DNA from: Nocardia sp. BSTN01
Lineage (GTDB): Bacteria > Actinomycetota > Actinomycetes > Mycobacteriales > Mycobacteriaceae
Length of the DNA: 64,000 nt
Assembly: GCF_015354405.1 (NCBI RefSeq)
Contig: NZ_JADKYP010000004.1
Location: forward strand, 1 to 64,000
Reading direction: 5' to 3'
The notes beneath the pieces are model-generated. The model ran no database searches. It saw only the letters and a program-made list of their open reading frames with translations, and was not told the origin of the DNA. A program made the translations under genes and the position numbers. Below, one piece after another: positions 56,301-64,000 of this stretch (position 1 is its first letter; every line of letters starts with the position of its first letter).

Positions 56301-57632
56301 ATGCTCGCATTCGTATTTCCCGGTCAGGGAGCGCAATTCCCCGGCATGAGCAAGGCGCTGGCCGACACCTACCCGGTCGCGCGCGAGATCTTCGACCGCG
56401 CCGACGCGGCGATCGACTTCGGCCTGAGCGAACTGTGCTTCGCCGGCGACCCGGCGGAGCTGGCCCGGACCGAATACGCCCAGCCCGCGATCCTGGCCAC
56501 CAGTGTGGCCGCCTATCGAGTGCTGGTGTCGGAGACCGGCATTCATCCGATGGTCGTGGCCGGGCACAGCCTCGGTGAGATCACCGCGCACGTCTGCGCC
56601 GGCGCCCTCGACGTCGAGACCGCGGTGCGCCTGGTGCGTCGCCGGGGCGCCCTGATGCAGGAAGCGGTGCCGCCGGGGGCGGGCGCGATGGTGGCGGTGA
56701 TGGGTCTCGCCGCCGAGGAGGTCGACCAAATCTGCTCCGCCGCAGCGCGTTCCGAGGTCGTGGCGGTCGCCAACTACAACGGCGCGAGCCAGATGGTGAT
56801 CTCCGGGCACACCGGCGCGGTCGGCAGGGCCCGGCAACTCGCCGAGGAACGCGGGGCGATCACCCGTGCGCTCGACGTCAGCGCGCCGTTCCACTGCGCA
56901 CTCATGGCACCCGCCGCCGCCACCTTCCGATCCGAACTCGCCGGCGCCGCATTCACGTCACCGCGAATACCGGTGGTGGAGGGCACGTCCGGGCGGTGGC
57001 GAACCGACGCCGACCCGGTCGACTCGCTGTCCGCGCAGATCTGCGCACCCGTGCGCTGGGATGTGGTGATGGCCGGACTGGCGGCCCGCGGCATTCGATA
57101 CGTGATCGAAGCCGGGCCCGGCGCACGCCTGACATCCATGCTGCGCCGATCGGAAAAAGGCATCGGCACAGCGCATTTCGGTGAGCCGCAGGATCTCGAC
57201 GCGGTTGTCGCTCTCCTCGGTGACCGGCCGTGGCTGCGGCGCGAGCCCGGGTACTGGCAGCACGGTGACCGCGGCGACCTGTACGCGCCCGCTACCTCCG
57301 AGATCGTCTGGGCCGGTACCGACGAAGCCGAGCCGATGACCGACGCGGCCTGGACCACCCGTTCCGACGGCTCGCGTCTGCGTCGCTACGGCCCGATGGC
57401 GGTGATCACGGCGGACAACGCGCTGCGCACCTACGATCCGGCCGTCTGGACGCCGCGCGAGGACGGCGCCTATGTGCGCCGCGACCACACCGCCGTCGAG
57501 CACCCGGCCACCGGCGGTGACAGTTTCGACCCGGCGGACTGGATCGTCGACCCGTCCGGGACCATGTGCCGTCGCGACGGCTCCCGCGTCGTCTGGCCCG
57601 ACGGCGACGAGTGGAGCTTCGCCACGCCCTGA
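56301..57632 (+). CDS. Discrete malonyl-CoA acyltransferase with C-terminal repeat extension
   Basis: A 443-residue protein. Residues 1-305 are a FabD-type acyltransferase: FVFPGQGAQFPGM, Ser90 in AGHSLGEITAHV, Arg115, His198 in APFHCALM, and EAGPGARLTSML. It is the obvious trans-acting partner for the two assembly-line AT domains that lack serine. Residues 306-443 are an extra region not found in ordinary FabD proteins. Three related units, WTTRSDGSRLRRYG (351), WTPREDGAYVRRDH (383) and WIVDPSGTMCRRDG (414), end with WPDGDEWSF. The extension may be a docking module; I know no equivalent. It begins 1 base after the KAS III-like gene and is the last gene of the operon. Confidence 0.9.
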   Translation: MLAFVFPGQGAQFPGMSKALADTYPVAREIFDRADAAIDFGLSELCFAGDPAELARTEYAQPAILATSVAAYRVLVSETGIHPMVVAGHSLGEITAHVCAGALDVETAVRLVRRRGALMQEAVPPGAGAMVAVMGLAAEEVDQICSAAARSEVVAVANYNGASQMVISGHTGAVGRARQLAEERGAITRALDVSAPFHCALMAPAAATFRSELAGAAFTSPRIPVVEGTSGRWRTDADPVDSLSAQICAPVRWDVVMAGLAARGIRYVIEAGPGARLTSMLRRSEKGIGTAHFGEPQDLDAVVALLGDRPWLRREPGYWQHGDRGDLYAPATSEIVWAGTDEAEPMTDAAWTTRSDGSRLRRYGPMAVITADNALRTYDPAVWTPREDGAYVRRDHTAVEHPATGGDSFDPADWIVDPSGTMCRRDGSRVVWPDGDEWSFATP

Positions 57633-57639
57633 GCGATCT

Positions 57640-57700
57640 CATACGGTCGTATTGACCGACGGTTCATACGTTCGTATGGTAGGTCTCATACGAACGTATG
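57640..57700. promoter_or_regulatory. Three palindromic operators
   Basis: CATACGGTCGTAT(T) at 57640-57653, CATACGTTCGTATG at 57665-57678 and CATACGAACGTATG at 57687-57700 are near-identical palindromes; the last two are perfect 6-bp arms around TT or AA. Centres are about 25 and 22 bases apart, roughly two helical turns. They lie between the acyltransferase gene and the small membrane protein gene at 57715. They resemble TetR-family operators and the regulator encoded at 58441 is the obvious candidate. Confidence 0.8.
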
Positions 57701-57714
57701 AAAGGGTGTGCGCG

Positions 57715-58023
57715 ATGTTTCGTCTCGTGGAAGTGCTCGGTCTGTGCGCGCCGCTACTGGGAGCGGCGATCGTGCTGTACTACCGCCGGCGACTGGGGCG
57801 CGCCTTCGGCAGTGCGGTACTCGCCGCGGTGGTGGCGGTGATCGGTTCGGTGGTCGGGCTGGTCACGAGCCGGGCGATGTGGTTCGGTTCCGGTGGCGCC
57901 GAGGGCATGACACATCGCATGGAGTTCGGCGCCGGCGTCCGCAATCTCCTCCTGGTGCTGGCCTGGGCGCTGTTGCTGGTCGCCATCCTGCGCCGTCCAG
58001 CGCGGCCGGAGCAGGCGCGATGA
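57715..58023 (+). CDS. Small membrane protein, three helices
   Basis: A 102-residue protein from ATG 57715 with aaaggg 8 bases upstream. Three hydrophobic segments are predicted: VLGLCAPLLGAAIVLYY, AVLAAVVAVIGSVVGLV and NLLLVLAWALLLVAIL, with polar loops containing SRAMWFGSGGAEG. I do not recognise the family. It directly follows three palindromes and overlaps the next membrane protein gene by 4 bases, so the pair and the TetR gene probably form a regulated operon. Transport or self-protection is possible but unproven. Confidence 0.75.
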   Translation: MFRLVEVLGLCAPLLGAAIVLYYRRRLGRAFGSAVLAAVVAVIGSVVGLVTSRAMWFGSGGAEGMTHRMEFGAGVRNLLLVLAWALLLVAILRRPARPEQAR

Positions 58024-58451
58024 GCAGCGCGCAGGTGGTGTTCGGCGCCGGTGAACTGGCGGTGGTGGTGCTGGCAGGGGTTTCGCTGGTGGCCGCGTCC
58101 CGAATGGTGCGCGGCTATCGCACCGCCGGGTTGTCGCTGGCCGCGGCGGCGGTGGTGTGGCTGGTTGCCGAGGGCGTACACCTGGTGCAACTCGAAGCCG
58201 TCCTGCCCGCCTTGCCGGGGCCGGACCACGAATCGGCCCGCATGCTCGTCACCCTGCTCGGCGACACCGTCTACTTCGGTCTGGGCGGTGCCGGGGTGCT
58301 GCTGCTCTTCTTCGCGGCCGTCGTGGAGCGGCCTTGCCGGGACGACGGCCGCCGGGAACCGGTGGCGCTGGCGCGTCGAGTGGGGGCGCGGGCGTGGCGC
58401 TACTATCGGGCTCGCGAGCAGCGGGAGAGGAGTCGACGCGGTGGGCGTTGA
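58020..58451 (+). CDS. Small membrane protein, four helices
   Basis: A 143-residue protein from ATG 58020 (ATGA overlap with the previous stop). Hydrophobic segments: GELAVVVLAGVSLVAAS, AGLSLAAAAVVWLVAEG, a weak third (ARMLVTLLGDTVYFGL) and GGAGVLLLFFAAVVE, followed by a strongly basic cytoplasmic tail (ARRVGARAWRYYRAREQRER). Family not recognised. Its end overlaps the TetR gene by 11 bases, giving coupled translation of three genes. It probably works with the preceding protein. Confidence 0.72.
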   Translation: MSSAQVVFGAGELAVVVLAGVSLVAASRMVRGYRTAGLSLAAAAVVWLVAEGVHLVQLEAVLPALPGPDHESARMLVTLLGDTVYFGLGGAGVLLLFFAAVVERPCRDDGRREPVALARRVGARAWRYYRAREQRERSRRGGR

Positions 58452-59034
58452 GCGGGCAGCGGCGGACGCAACCGCGACGGACCGTCGTGGCCACCTGCTC
58501 GACCGGCTGGCCGATGTCATCGCCGAGGATGGTATCGAGGGCGTCAGCATCCGCACACTGGCCGCGCGCGCCGAGGTGTCGATCGGTACGGTGCAGTACT
58601 ACTTCTCGACGAAAAACGATCTCCTGCACCGGGTTTGGGAGTACGTGCGGGACGAGGCGGCCCACCGTTTCGATGCCGCGGCGGTGGCGCAACTCCCGCC
58701 GGAGCAGCGTTTGTCCCGCCTCGTCGACCTGCTCATCGCCCCCGGCAGCGAGGATCGCCTCGCCCGGGTGTGGTTCGCGCTCGTCGCGCGCGCCGCCCAC
58801 GACCCCGAGATCGCGGCGCTGCATCGTGCCCAGTGGCAACGCACGGAGGATCTGATCGCCCGGGCACTGGTCGCCGTGAACCCGGAGCGGGCCGCCGAAT
58901 CCGGTGACGCCGCAGCGGAACTGCTGGCGCTGCTCGACGGGCTGACCCTCGCGGTCCTCACCGAACCCGATCGCATGCCGCCTGCCCGGGCACGCCGGAT
59001 CGCGCGTGGCTGGACCGATCGCTGGGTGGGCTAG
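58441..59034 (+). CDS. TetR-family transcriptional regulator
   Basis: A 197-residue regulator from GTG 58441, after gagagg. The N-terminal helix-turn-helix is IRTLAARAEVSIGTVQYYFS followed by TKNDLLHRVWEYV, typical of TetR proteins (in particular of the YYFSTK type). The C-terminal ligand-binding part is helical with RARRIARGWTDRWVG at the end. It is the third gene behind three palindromes at 57640-57700, which it likely binds, repressing the two membrane proteins and itself until a ligand is sensed. It may also sense the product of the upstream cluster. Confidence 0.9.
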   Translation: MGVERAAADATATDRRGHLLDRLADVIAEDGIEGVSIRTLAARAEVSIGTVQYYFSTKNDLLHRVWEYVRDEAAHRFDAAAVAQLPPEQRLSRLVDLLIAPGSEDRLARVWFALVARAAHDPEIAALHRAQWQRTEDLIARALVAVNPERAAESGDAAAELLALLDGLTLAVLTEPDRMPPARARRIARGWTDRWVG

Positions 59035-59054
59035 CGACCGCCGCTCGTGCGTTG

Positions 59055-59231
59055 TCAGTGCACCCGTGAGGAATCCGGAATCAGCCGGCCTTCCTCGACC
59101 AGCACTCGCAGCGCGGCGCGGCGGCGCGGGCATTCGTCGGTGCGGCAGCCCCGGTGCATCTGCATGATCTGATGGGCCTTCTGCGGGGTGAGGTCGAGCG
59201 GTTCCATCCAACAGGTGCTGAACATATCCAC
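59055..59231 (-). CDS. Small Cys-containing conserved protein
   Basis: A 58-residue protein read leftward from GTG 59231 (VDMFSTCW) or, with 56 residues, from ATG 59225; a ggaggg lies about 11 bases before the GTG. The sequence includes MFSTCWMEPLDLTPQKAH, a helical QIMQMHRGC and RTDECPRRRAALRVLVEEG. It has three Cys and two His, and the CRTDECPRRR part looks like a metal- or helix-turn-type site. Similar short proteins occur in nocardiae and relatives as I recall, with no known function. It converges on the TetR gene and is divergent from the AraC gene. Confidence 0.65.
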   Translation of the reverse strand: MDMFSTCWMEPLDLTPQKAHQIMQMHRGCRTDECPRRRAALRVLVEEGRLIPDSSRVH

Positions 59232-59362
59232 GGTGTAGTCGCCCTCCTCGATCCCTGCCTACCCATCGGCCATCCCGTGCCGATGTCGGTCTGTCGAGGT
59301 TATGCCCCCACTTTCGGGGGCCGGAATGTGCCGAACGGACCGAATATTGGTAATTTCGGACT

Positions 59363-60400
59363 GTGGTTGGGATCGGTACGCCGTCCGATGTGTTGCCGCA
59401 CGGCAGCGTCAGTGTGCGAATGATGGTCAGTGTCGGGCTCGCGCATGGATTGGACGAACCGCTGTTATTGGCGGGCACCGGAATCGAACCCGCGGATCTG
59501 GCCGATGAACAGGTGCGAATTTGGCCGGATCAAGAATTCGCTGTCGCGCGCAATCTGATTCGCGCGCTCGGCGACCGGCCCGGTCTGGGCGTGCAGACCG
59601 CCGCGCAGGCCTCCCTCGGCAAGGCCGGTCTGGTCGGCCTCGCGGCCCTGGCCAGCGCGACCATGCGCGATGTGCTGAACATCGCGGTCCGCTACCAGGA
59701 TCTGGTCTCGGTCTCGGCGCGCTATCACCTGGAGGAGTCCGAAGGCGACGAGGTCGCACTGGTGGCCGACGGCTCGGGAATACCGGCGGACCTGCGCGGA
59801 TACTTCGTCGAACGCGAGGTGGCGCTGATCTTCGTCGCTGAGCGGGCGCTCGATGTGACCATCCCCGCCGTACGCCTGGAACTGGAGCTGGGTGCCGATC
59901 GGGCCGCCGCACTGGCCGAGTTCACCTCGGTCGACAACATCCTCAGCGACTGTCCGCGAACCGCGCTGGTACTGCCGCGCTCGTTCCTGGAACTGCGCAT
60001 GCCACATGCCGATTCGCATACCGCGAACCTGATCGAACGGCAGTGTCGCGAGGCGCTGCAGGTGCTGCTGGACGGCGGCTGGAAGTTGTCGACGCTGGTC
60101 CGCGAGCGCCTGCTGCGCGATCCGGGTTCAGTGCCGTCGATGGCCGAAGTAGCCGCTGAGCTGCACATCAACGTCCGAACGCTGCGCCGGCAGCTCGCCG
60201 CCGAGGGCGCCAGCTTCCGGGGCCTGCTCAACACCGTGCGGGAGAGCACCGCGGCGGAGCTGCTGCGCGCCGGGTCGACGGTCGAGGATGTGGCCCGCCG
60301 GCTCGGATATGCGGAAACGGCCAATTTCACTCATGCCTTCACGCGGTGGATGGGGATGTCGCCGCGGGCATACCGCCAGTCGCTGACTCGAAATCGATAG
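59363..60400 (+). CDS. AraC-family regulator with arabinose-binding-like N-terminal domain
   Basis: A 345-residue regulator. Residues 20-210 resemble the Arabinose_bd domain (PF12625) of OruR/ArgR-like AraC proteins (LGDRPGLGVQTAAQASLGKAG, LLNIAVRYQDLVS-like). The C-terminal HTH_18 domain has two helix-turn-helix units: VPSMAEVAAELHINVRTLRR and VEDVARRLGYAETANFTHAF, ending WMGMSPRAYRQ. The start at GTG 59363 is uncertain; ATG 59420 and 59423 are alternatives and none has a good ribosome-binding site. Control target unknown; it is next to the FUSC gene and near the cluster. Confidence 0.88.
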   Translation: MVGIGTPSDVLPHGSVSVRMMVSVGLAHGLDEPLLLAGTGIEPADLADEQVRIWPDQEFAVARNLIRALGDRPGLGVQTAAQASLGKAGLVGLAALASATMRDVLNIAVRYQDLVSVSARYHLEESEGDEVALVADGSGIPADLRGYFVEREVALIFVAERALDVTIPAVRLELELGADRAAALAEFTSVDNILSDCPRTALVLPRSFLELRMPHADSHTANLIERQCREALQVLLDGGWKLSTLVRERLLRDPGSVPSMAEVAAELHINVRTLRRQLAAEGASFRGLLNTVRESTAAELLRAGSTVEDVARRLGYAETANFTHAFTRWMGMSPRAYRQSLTRNR

Positions 60401-60694
60401 CGAATCGTGTCCTGACCCGTATTCGGATTTCAGGAATCCGTGATTTTCGGTGCCCGAAACAATGTGTGGCACGGTGTCCCGGATAACTCGCTACGGCCTT
60501 TTTCGCTGCCCACATTCTGCATTCGCAATATGGCGACCGAATGCCGAAGAATTGCGCTGCCCGGCCGCCGACGTCCGCGCTCGACCCGGTGGCGCGCTCG
60601 GGTCGTCTGCTGTCCGGTCCGTCGCCCCACCTTCCGCGGCGTGAGTGCTGCCTGTCATATAGTTTCCTAGTAAAATACCTGTTAACCTTCTTGG
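60401..60694. other. Intergenic region upstream of the FUSC gene
   Basis: About 290 bases. The AT-rich stretch 60655-60690 includes TAAAAT (60671-60676), a plausible -10 for the FUSC-marR transcript, which would then start close to the GTG at 60695. No palindrome that would serve MarR is clear. No supported gene. Confidence 0.4.
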
Positions 60695-62467
60695 GTGTCG
60701 CATCGTGCTCCCGCCTCCTCACCCGCCGGTTTCCGTACCACCCTGCGGATGCTGTCGCTGCGCGGCGCCTTCCGGATGCGACCGGTCGCCGACACCTGGT
60801 ATCAGGCGGCGCTGTGCGCGGTGATCGCCATCGGCGGGCCGGAGGTCGTGCTGCTGGCCACCGGGCAGGTGCAGCTCGCCTTCTACACCAGTGCCGGCGG
60901 TCTGTGCGCCCTGTACGGGCACGGCCTGCCGTATGCCGCCCGCGGCCGCACGCTGGCCTGGGTGGTGCTCGGAATGTTCGCCGGCACGGCGGTCGCGTTG
61001 ACCGCGTCGGCGCTGATCGCCTCCGCGGCGGTGCGGGTCCTGGTGATCGCGGTGCTGGCCGGGCTGTACAAACTGGTCTGCGATGCCTCCCGGATGGGGC
61101 CGCCCGGCAACATCATCTTCACCTTCGTGGTCTCCAGCGCGGCCTTCATCCCGCAGCGTGCCGGGCAACTCCCCGGCCACCTCGCCCTGATCCTGCTGGG
61201 CGGCGTCCTGGCGTGGTGTGTCTGTATGGCCCCCGCGCTGATACGCCCGCACGGACCGCAGCGCCTCGCCGTGGCGCGCGCTCTCGAATCGACCGCTCGG
61301 CTGCTGCGGGTGTCGCTCGGCGATGCCGGAGTACCGCGTGCCCGGCACGACGCCGCGGTCGCCGTGCAGGCCGGATGGACCGCGCTGGCCCGGGTGCCCG
61401 CGACCGCCCGCACCGCGGCACAACGCACCGCGCTGGCCGGTCTGCTGGCTCGCGCCGAAACCCTCGCCGCCACAACCCGGCCCGCCGATTCCGGGTTGTC
61501 CCGGTATCCCTCCGATGCCGGAAGTGCCGGAGCGGAAAAGGATTTCACGACAACCCGGGAGCGAACCCGAATCGACGCCGAGTCGGGCGCCGACACCCTC
61601 GAGCAGTCCGCCCGCACTCTGCGCCGCGGCCGCGAGATACCCCGGATCCATTGCGCCGCTGCCGAAGAGTCCGAGATTCGCGGTATCGGCCTCGGCCGAA
61701 CCGGTGGCACCCGCGGCCCGGCGTTGCGGCGCGTGGGACGGGCCTTCCTGCCCGGCGCCGCCGGACTGCCGCTCGCCGCCCGAGTCACCCTCGGTTCCGC
61801 GGCCGCGGGCTGGATCTCGTTGGGGCTGGGCGTGAATCGCCCGTACTGGGCGGTGATGACCGCCGCCGTTCTGATCGTCGCCAACACCGCGCAGTCGTGG
61901 CAGCGTACTGTGCAACGCGTGCTGGGCAATCTGGTGGGTGTCGCGCTGTTCACGGCGGTGGCGCCGTGGGCGCACAGCGCCGTCGCACTGGTGGTGATGG
62001 CTCTGGTCTGTCAGGTGATCGTCGAGGCCACCATCTCCCGGAACTATTGGGTCGCTTCGGTGTTCATCACACCGATGGCCCTGGCGATGGTGGAGTTCGC
62101 CACTCCGCGGCCGGCCTCCGAACTCGGACTCGATCGCTGGCTCGACACCTGTGTCGGCGCCGTGATCGCCGTCCTGATCTGTTTCGCCGTACCCAATCGC
62201 CGGGTCACCGACCGGGTGGCGGCGGCGCTGGGCGAACTCGATGCCGCGATCGGCCGCGCCCGCCGGGCGGTGGACTCCGGTACCGGTGGTCCCGCCGCCC
62301 GGGCTCGGCTCGCGGCCGCCCTGATCGAGGTCCGCACCTGCGCCGACACCGCGGCGGGGGAGTGGTGGAGCGCCCCGCTTCCCGACGAACGCATCATCGC
62401 CGCGGAACGCACCGGACATCAGCTGCTGGATCGGTTGCCGGTCCGGACCCTGGCGGCGGTGTCGTGA
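60695..62467 (+). CDS. FUSC-family membrane protein (aromatic acid exporter-like)
   Basis: A 590-residue protein from GTG 60695. It has two sets of membrane helices: an N-terminal half (ALCAVIAIGGPEVVLLATG, TLAWVVLGMFAGTAVALTAS, LALILLGGVLAWCVCMAP), a central soluble part of about 170 residues, and a C-terminal half matching FUSC_2 (LGVNRPYWAVMTAAVLIVAN, TVQRVLGNLVGVALFTAVA, NYWVASVFITPMALAMVEFA). Family members export aromatic or fusaric-acid-like compounds. The stop overlaps the marR start (TGATG), so a MarR-controlled exporter operon is likely. It might export the cluster product, but distance and a separate regulator argue for caution. Confidence 0.88.
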   Translation: MSHRAPASSPAGFRTTLRMLSLRGAFRMRPVADTWYQAALCAVIAIGGPEVVLLATGQVQLAFYTSAGGLCALYGHGLPYAARGRTLAWVVLGMFAGTAVALTASALIASAAVRVLVIAVLAGLYKLVCDASRMGPPGNIIFTFVVSSAAFIPQRAGQLPGHLALILLGGVLAWCVCMAPALIRPHGPQRLAVARALESTARLLRVSLGDAGVPRARHDAAVAVQAGWTALARVPATARTAAQRTALAGLLARAETLAATTRPADSGLSRYPSDAGSAGAEKDFTTTRERTRIDAESGADTLEQSARTLRRGREIPRIHCAAAEESEIRGIGLGRTGGTRGPALRRVGRAFLPGAAGLPLAARVTLGSAAAGWISLGLGVNRPYWAVMTAAVLIVANTAQSWQRTVQRVLGNLVGVALFTAVAPWAHSAVALVVMALVCQVIVEATISRNYWVASVFITPMALAMVEFATPRPASELGLDRWLDTCVGAVIAVLICFAVPNRRVTDRVAAALGELDAAIGRARRAVDSGTGGPAARARLAAALIEVRTCADTAAGEWWSAPLPDERIIAAERTGHQLLDRLPVRTLAAVS

Positions 62468-63018
62468 TGACCGCGCGGAACCCGGCCCGAACGCGCGGTG
62501 CCGTCGCGGAGAACGCCGACGATGCCGTCGCCGAGGTGATGCGGCAGTGGGCGCAGGCCGCGCCCGAGCTCGATGTGAGTCCGATCGCGGTGATCGGCCG
62601 CATCACCCGCTGTGCGGCGCTGCTGCAACAGGTCGCCGACGCACCGCTCGGCGACGAGGACCTGGCGCGACCGGAATTCGACATACTGCTGGCGCTGCGG
62701 CGCGTCGGCGGTGAACTCACGCCGGGCCGGCTGGCACGCGAAACGTTCGCCTCGCCCGCGGCTGTCACCAAACGGCTGCGGGGGCTGGAAGAGCGCGGGC
62801 TCGTCGGCCGACGGGCCGATACCCGGGACCGGAGGGTCTCCCATATCGCGCTGAGCGCGGACGGCCGTGCGCTGATCGATCGGCTGATGCCGCGCCAGCT
62901 GGCCTACGAGGCGGGATTGCTGTCCGGACTACCGGACGCCGACCAGCGCGAACTCGCCCGAATTCTGGCCGATGTGCTGGTGCGGTGGGAAGGGCGGTTC
63001 GGCGGCTTGCCCCGCTGA
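62467..63018 (+). CDS. MarR-family transcriptional regulator
   Basis: A 183-residue regulator from ATG 62467, overlapping the FUSC stop by one base. The winged helix is FDILLALRRVGGELTPGRLA followed by SPAAVTKRLRGLEERGLVGR and the wing RADTRDRRVSHIALSADG. The dimerisation helices flank it. MarR proteins usually repress a neighbouring exporter and are released by small aromatic ligands, which fits the FUSC gene ahead of it. The same frame is open far upstream, but that part is a shadow of the FUSC gene. Confidence 0.92.
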   Translation: MTARNPARTRGAVAENADDAVAEVMRQWAQAAPELDVSPIAVIGRITRCAALLQQVADAPLGDEDLARPEFDILLALRRVGGELTPGRLARETFASPAAVTKRLRGLEERGLVGRRADTRDRRVSHIALSADGRALIDRLMPRQLAYEAGLLSGLPDADQRELARILADVLVRWEGRFGGLPR

Positions 63019-63047
63019 TTCCCGCGACGGCTCGGCCGGCGAGGACG

Positions 63048-63087
63048 CCCGCATCCGGTCGTGCGAGGACCGCGGACCGGATGCGGG
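63048..63087. terminator. Hairpin between marR and the convergent glycosyltransferase
   Basis: A perfect 13-bp stem (63048-63060 with 63075-63087) with a 14-base loop. It lacks a T run but separates convergent genes. Confidence 0.6.
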
Positions 63088-63103
63088 TGGATTCGCCTGC
63101 GAA

Positions 63104-64000
63104 TCAGCCGTTTCCGACGGCCGAGAGCGGGCGGATCAGGGGAACGCCGTCGGATGCGACGGGTACCGGGACGGCGAGTTTGTCGATCGCCGCGTAGTAG
63201 GCGGATTCGTATCCGGCGCCCAACTGGTCGACGGAGAACTTCTCCACCACCCGGCGCCGGCAGGCGGCCGGGTCGATCTCGTCGGCCGCGGCGATGGCCG
63301 CGGGCAGTTCGGCGGGATCGTCGCAGATGATGCCGGTGACGCCGTGCTCGACGACCTCTTCGACCGCGCCGCCGCGCAGAGCCACCACCGGGGTGCCGCA
63401 GGCCATCGCCTCGATCATCACGATGCCGAACGGCTCCTCCCAGCGGATCGGGAACAGCAGGCAGCGCGCCGAGGCGAGCAGCAGCCGTTTCGCGATCTGA
63501 TCGGCCTCACCGAAGACGAAATCGGTGTCGCGCAGCAGCGGCCGCACCGCGTTCTCGAAGTAGGCCTTCTCCGGGGGCTCGTTCATCTTCGCCGCCAGCA
63601 CCAGCGGGATCCCCGCCTCGTGCGCGGCGTGCAGGGCCAGATCGGGACCCTTGTACGGGGCGTAGCGCCCCAGAAACAGGCCGAAGTCCTGTTTGCGGGT
63701 CTGGAACGGCCATTCGGCCGGGCGGACCGTGTTGTAGACGCGGCCGACCCAGTTGAGATTCTCCGCGAGTGAGCGCTGCCGATCGCTGATCGCGACGAAC
63801 TGCGCGGTATCGGTCAGCGAGCTGTAGTACTCCTGCGCCTCCCCGTCGACCGGACCGTGCACGGTGACGACGGTCGGAATGCCGAGGGCGGTGTACATCG
63901 GAGCATTCAGCGGCCCCGCGAAGGTGTGGTCGTGGACGACATCGATCCGTTCGGTCTGCGCCAATTCGGTGATGATGCGCCGAACCTTGAGCGCGTTGAG
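63104..64000 (-). CDS. GT4-family glycosyltransferase, N-terminus missing
   Basis: The frame is open to the window edge at 64000, so the N-terminal part is cut off; 298 residues are visible, starting LNALKVRRIITELAQTERID. The second Rossmann domain has FLGRYAPYKGPDLALHAAHE and the donor-binding EEPFGIVMIEAMACGTPVVA with GGAVEEVVEHG. The acceptor side contains VVHDHTFAGPLNAP and TVHGPVDGEAQEYY. GT4 enzymes are retaining transferases using nucleotide sugars. The acceptor cannot be inferred; mycobacteria have several cytosolic GT4 enzymes for glycogen, mannosides and glycolipids. It is convergent with the marR gene. Confidence 0.88.
   Translation of the reverse strand, partial: LNALKVRRIITELAQTERIDVVHDHTFAGPLNAPMYTALGIPTVVTVHGPVDGEAQEYYSSLTDTAQFVAISDRQRSLAENLNWVGRVYNTVRPAEWPFQTRKQDFGLFLGRYAPYKGPDLALHAAHEAGIPLVLAAKMNEPPEKAYFENAVRPLLRDTDFVFGEADQIAKRLLLASARCLLFPIRWEEPFGIVMIEAMACGTPVVALRGGAVEEVVEHGVTGIICDDPAELPAAIAAADEIDPAACRRRVVEKFSVDQLGAGYESAYYAAIDKLAVPVPVASDGVPLIRPLSAVGNG

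Noticed and set aside
60541-62466. Open frame running upstream from marR in the same frame
   Set aside because: The FUSC frame over the same bases encodes convincing membrane helices; only the part from 62467 is a real gene.

Overview
This window is high-GC actinobacterial DNA. The gene neighbourhoods match mycolic-acid actinomycetes. The order sucD / DUF5336 / DUF6350 / purN / purH parallels the Mycobacterium tuberculosis Rv0952-Rv0957 region, and mprA-mprB-pepD-moaB ... mscL ... 5-FCL, galU, glp(moeA), rimJ, glpR parallels Rv0981-Rv0996 (gene orders recalled, not searched). Together with an MspA-type porin and a secondary-metabolite locus, this fits Nocardia or a close relative best. The genus is an inference.

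Positions 1-6054 hold central metabolism: the end of sucD, two membrane proteins, and the overlapping purN-purH pair. 6140-12054 holds a lipoprotein, a mannose-lectin/LysM protein, a divergent zinc-starvation locus and two small unknowns. In the zinc locus rpmB-rpmG-rpsN-rpsR run leftward and mrf-rpmE-rpmF run rightward from two Zur-box-like palindromes. All the ribosomal proteins there lack zinc-binding Cys pairs. 12140-17483 (minus strand) is a conservon-like signalling operon: sensor kinase, roadblock protein, DUF742 protein, GTPase and an MHYT membrane protein. 17764-24076 is the envelope-stress block mprA-mprB-pepD-moaB plus a porin and mscL, with a matching pair of MprA-box repeats before both mprA and pepD. 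24221-30875 holds a SAF protein, an FmdB zinc ribbon, 5-FCL, galU and the glp-rimJ-glpR cell-division block.

The accessory part is 31374-57632, an unbroken plus-strand operon with gaps of 24 bases or less or 4-base overlaps. It encodes an R2-like diiron protein, a free acyl carrier protein, a fatty-acyl-AMP ligase, a BAHD-like acyltransferase, a methyltransferase, a carbamoyltransferase, three large assembly-line proteins, a KAS III-like enzyme and a discrete malonyl-CoA acyltransferase. The assembly line reads: truncated C - A (serine-like code) - PCP - KS - dead AT - DH - KR - ACP; KS - dead AT - ACP; KS - AT - DH - ER - KR - ACP. No thioesterase or reductase ends it. The likely logic is fatty acid activation onto the free ACP, transfer to serine, three polyketide extensions (two needing an acyltransferase in trans), then release and decoration by methyl and carbamoyl groups. 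I do not recognise a known product, and I consider this the candidate undescribed system. Just downstream (57640-59034), three near-identical palindromes precede two small membrane proteins and a TetR regulator.

The window ends with a small Cys-containing protein, an AraC regulator, a FUSC-type membrane protein with an overlapping MarR regulator, and a partial glycosyltransferase.
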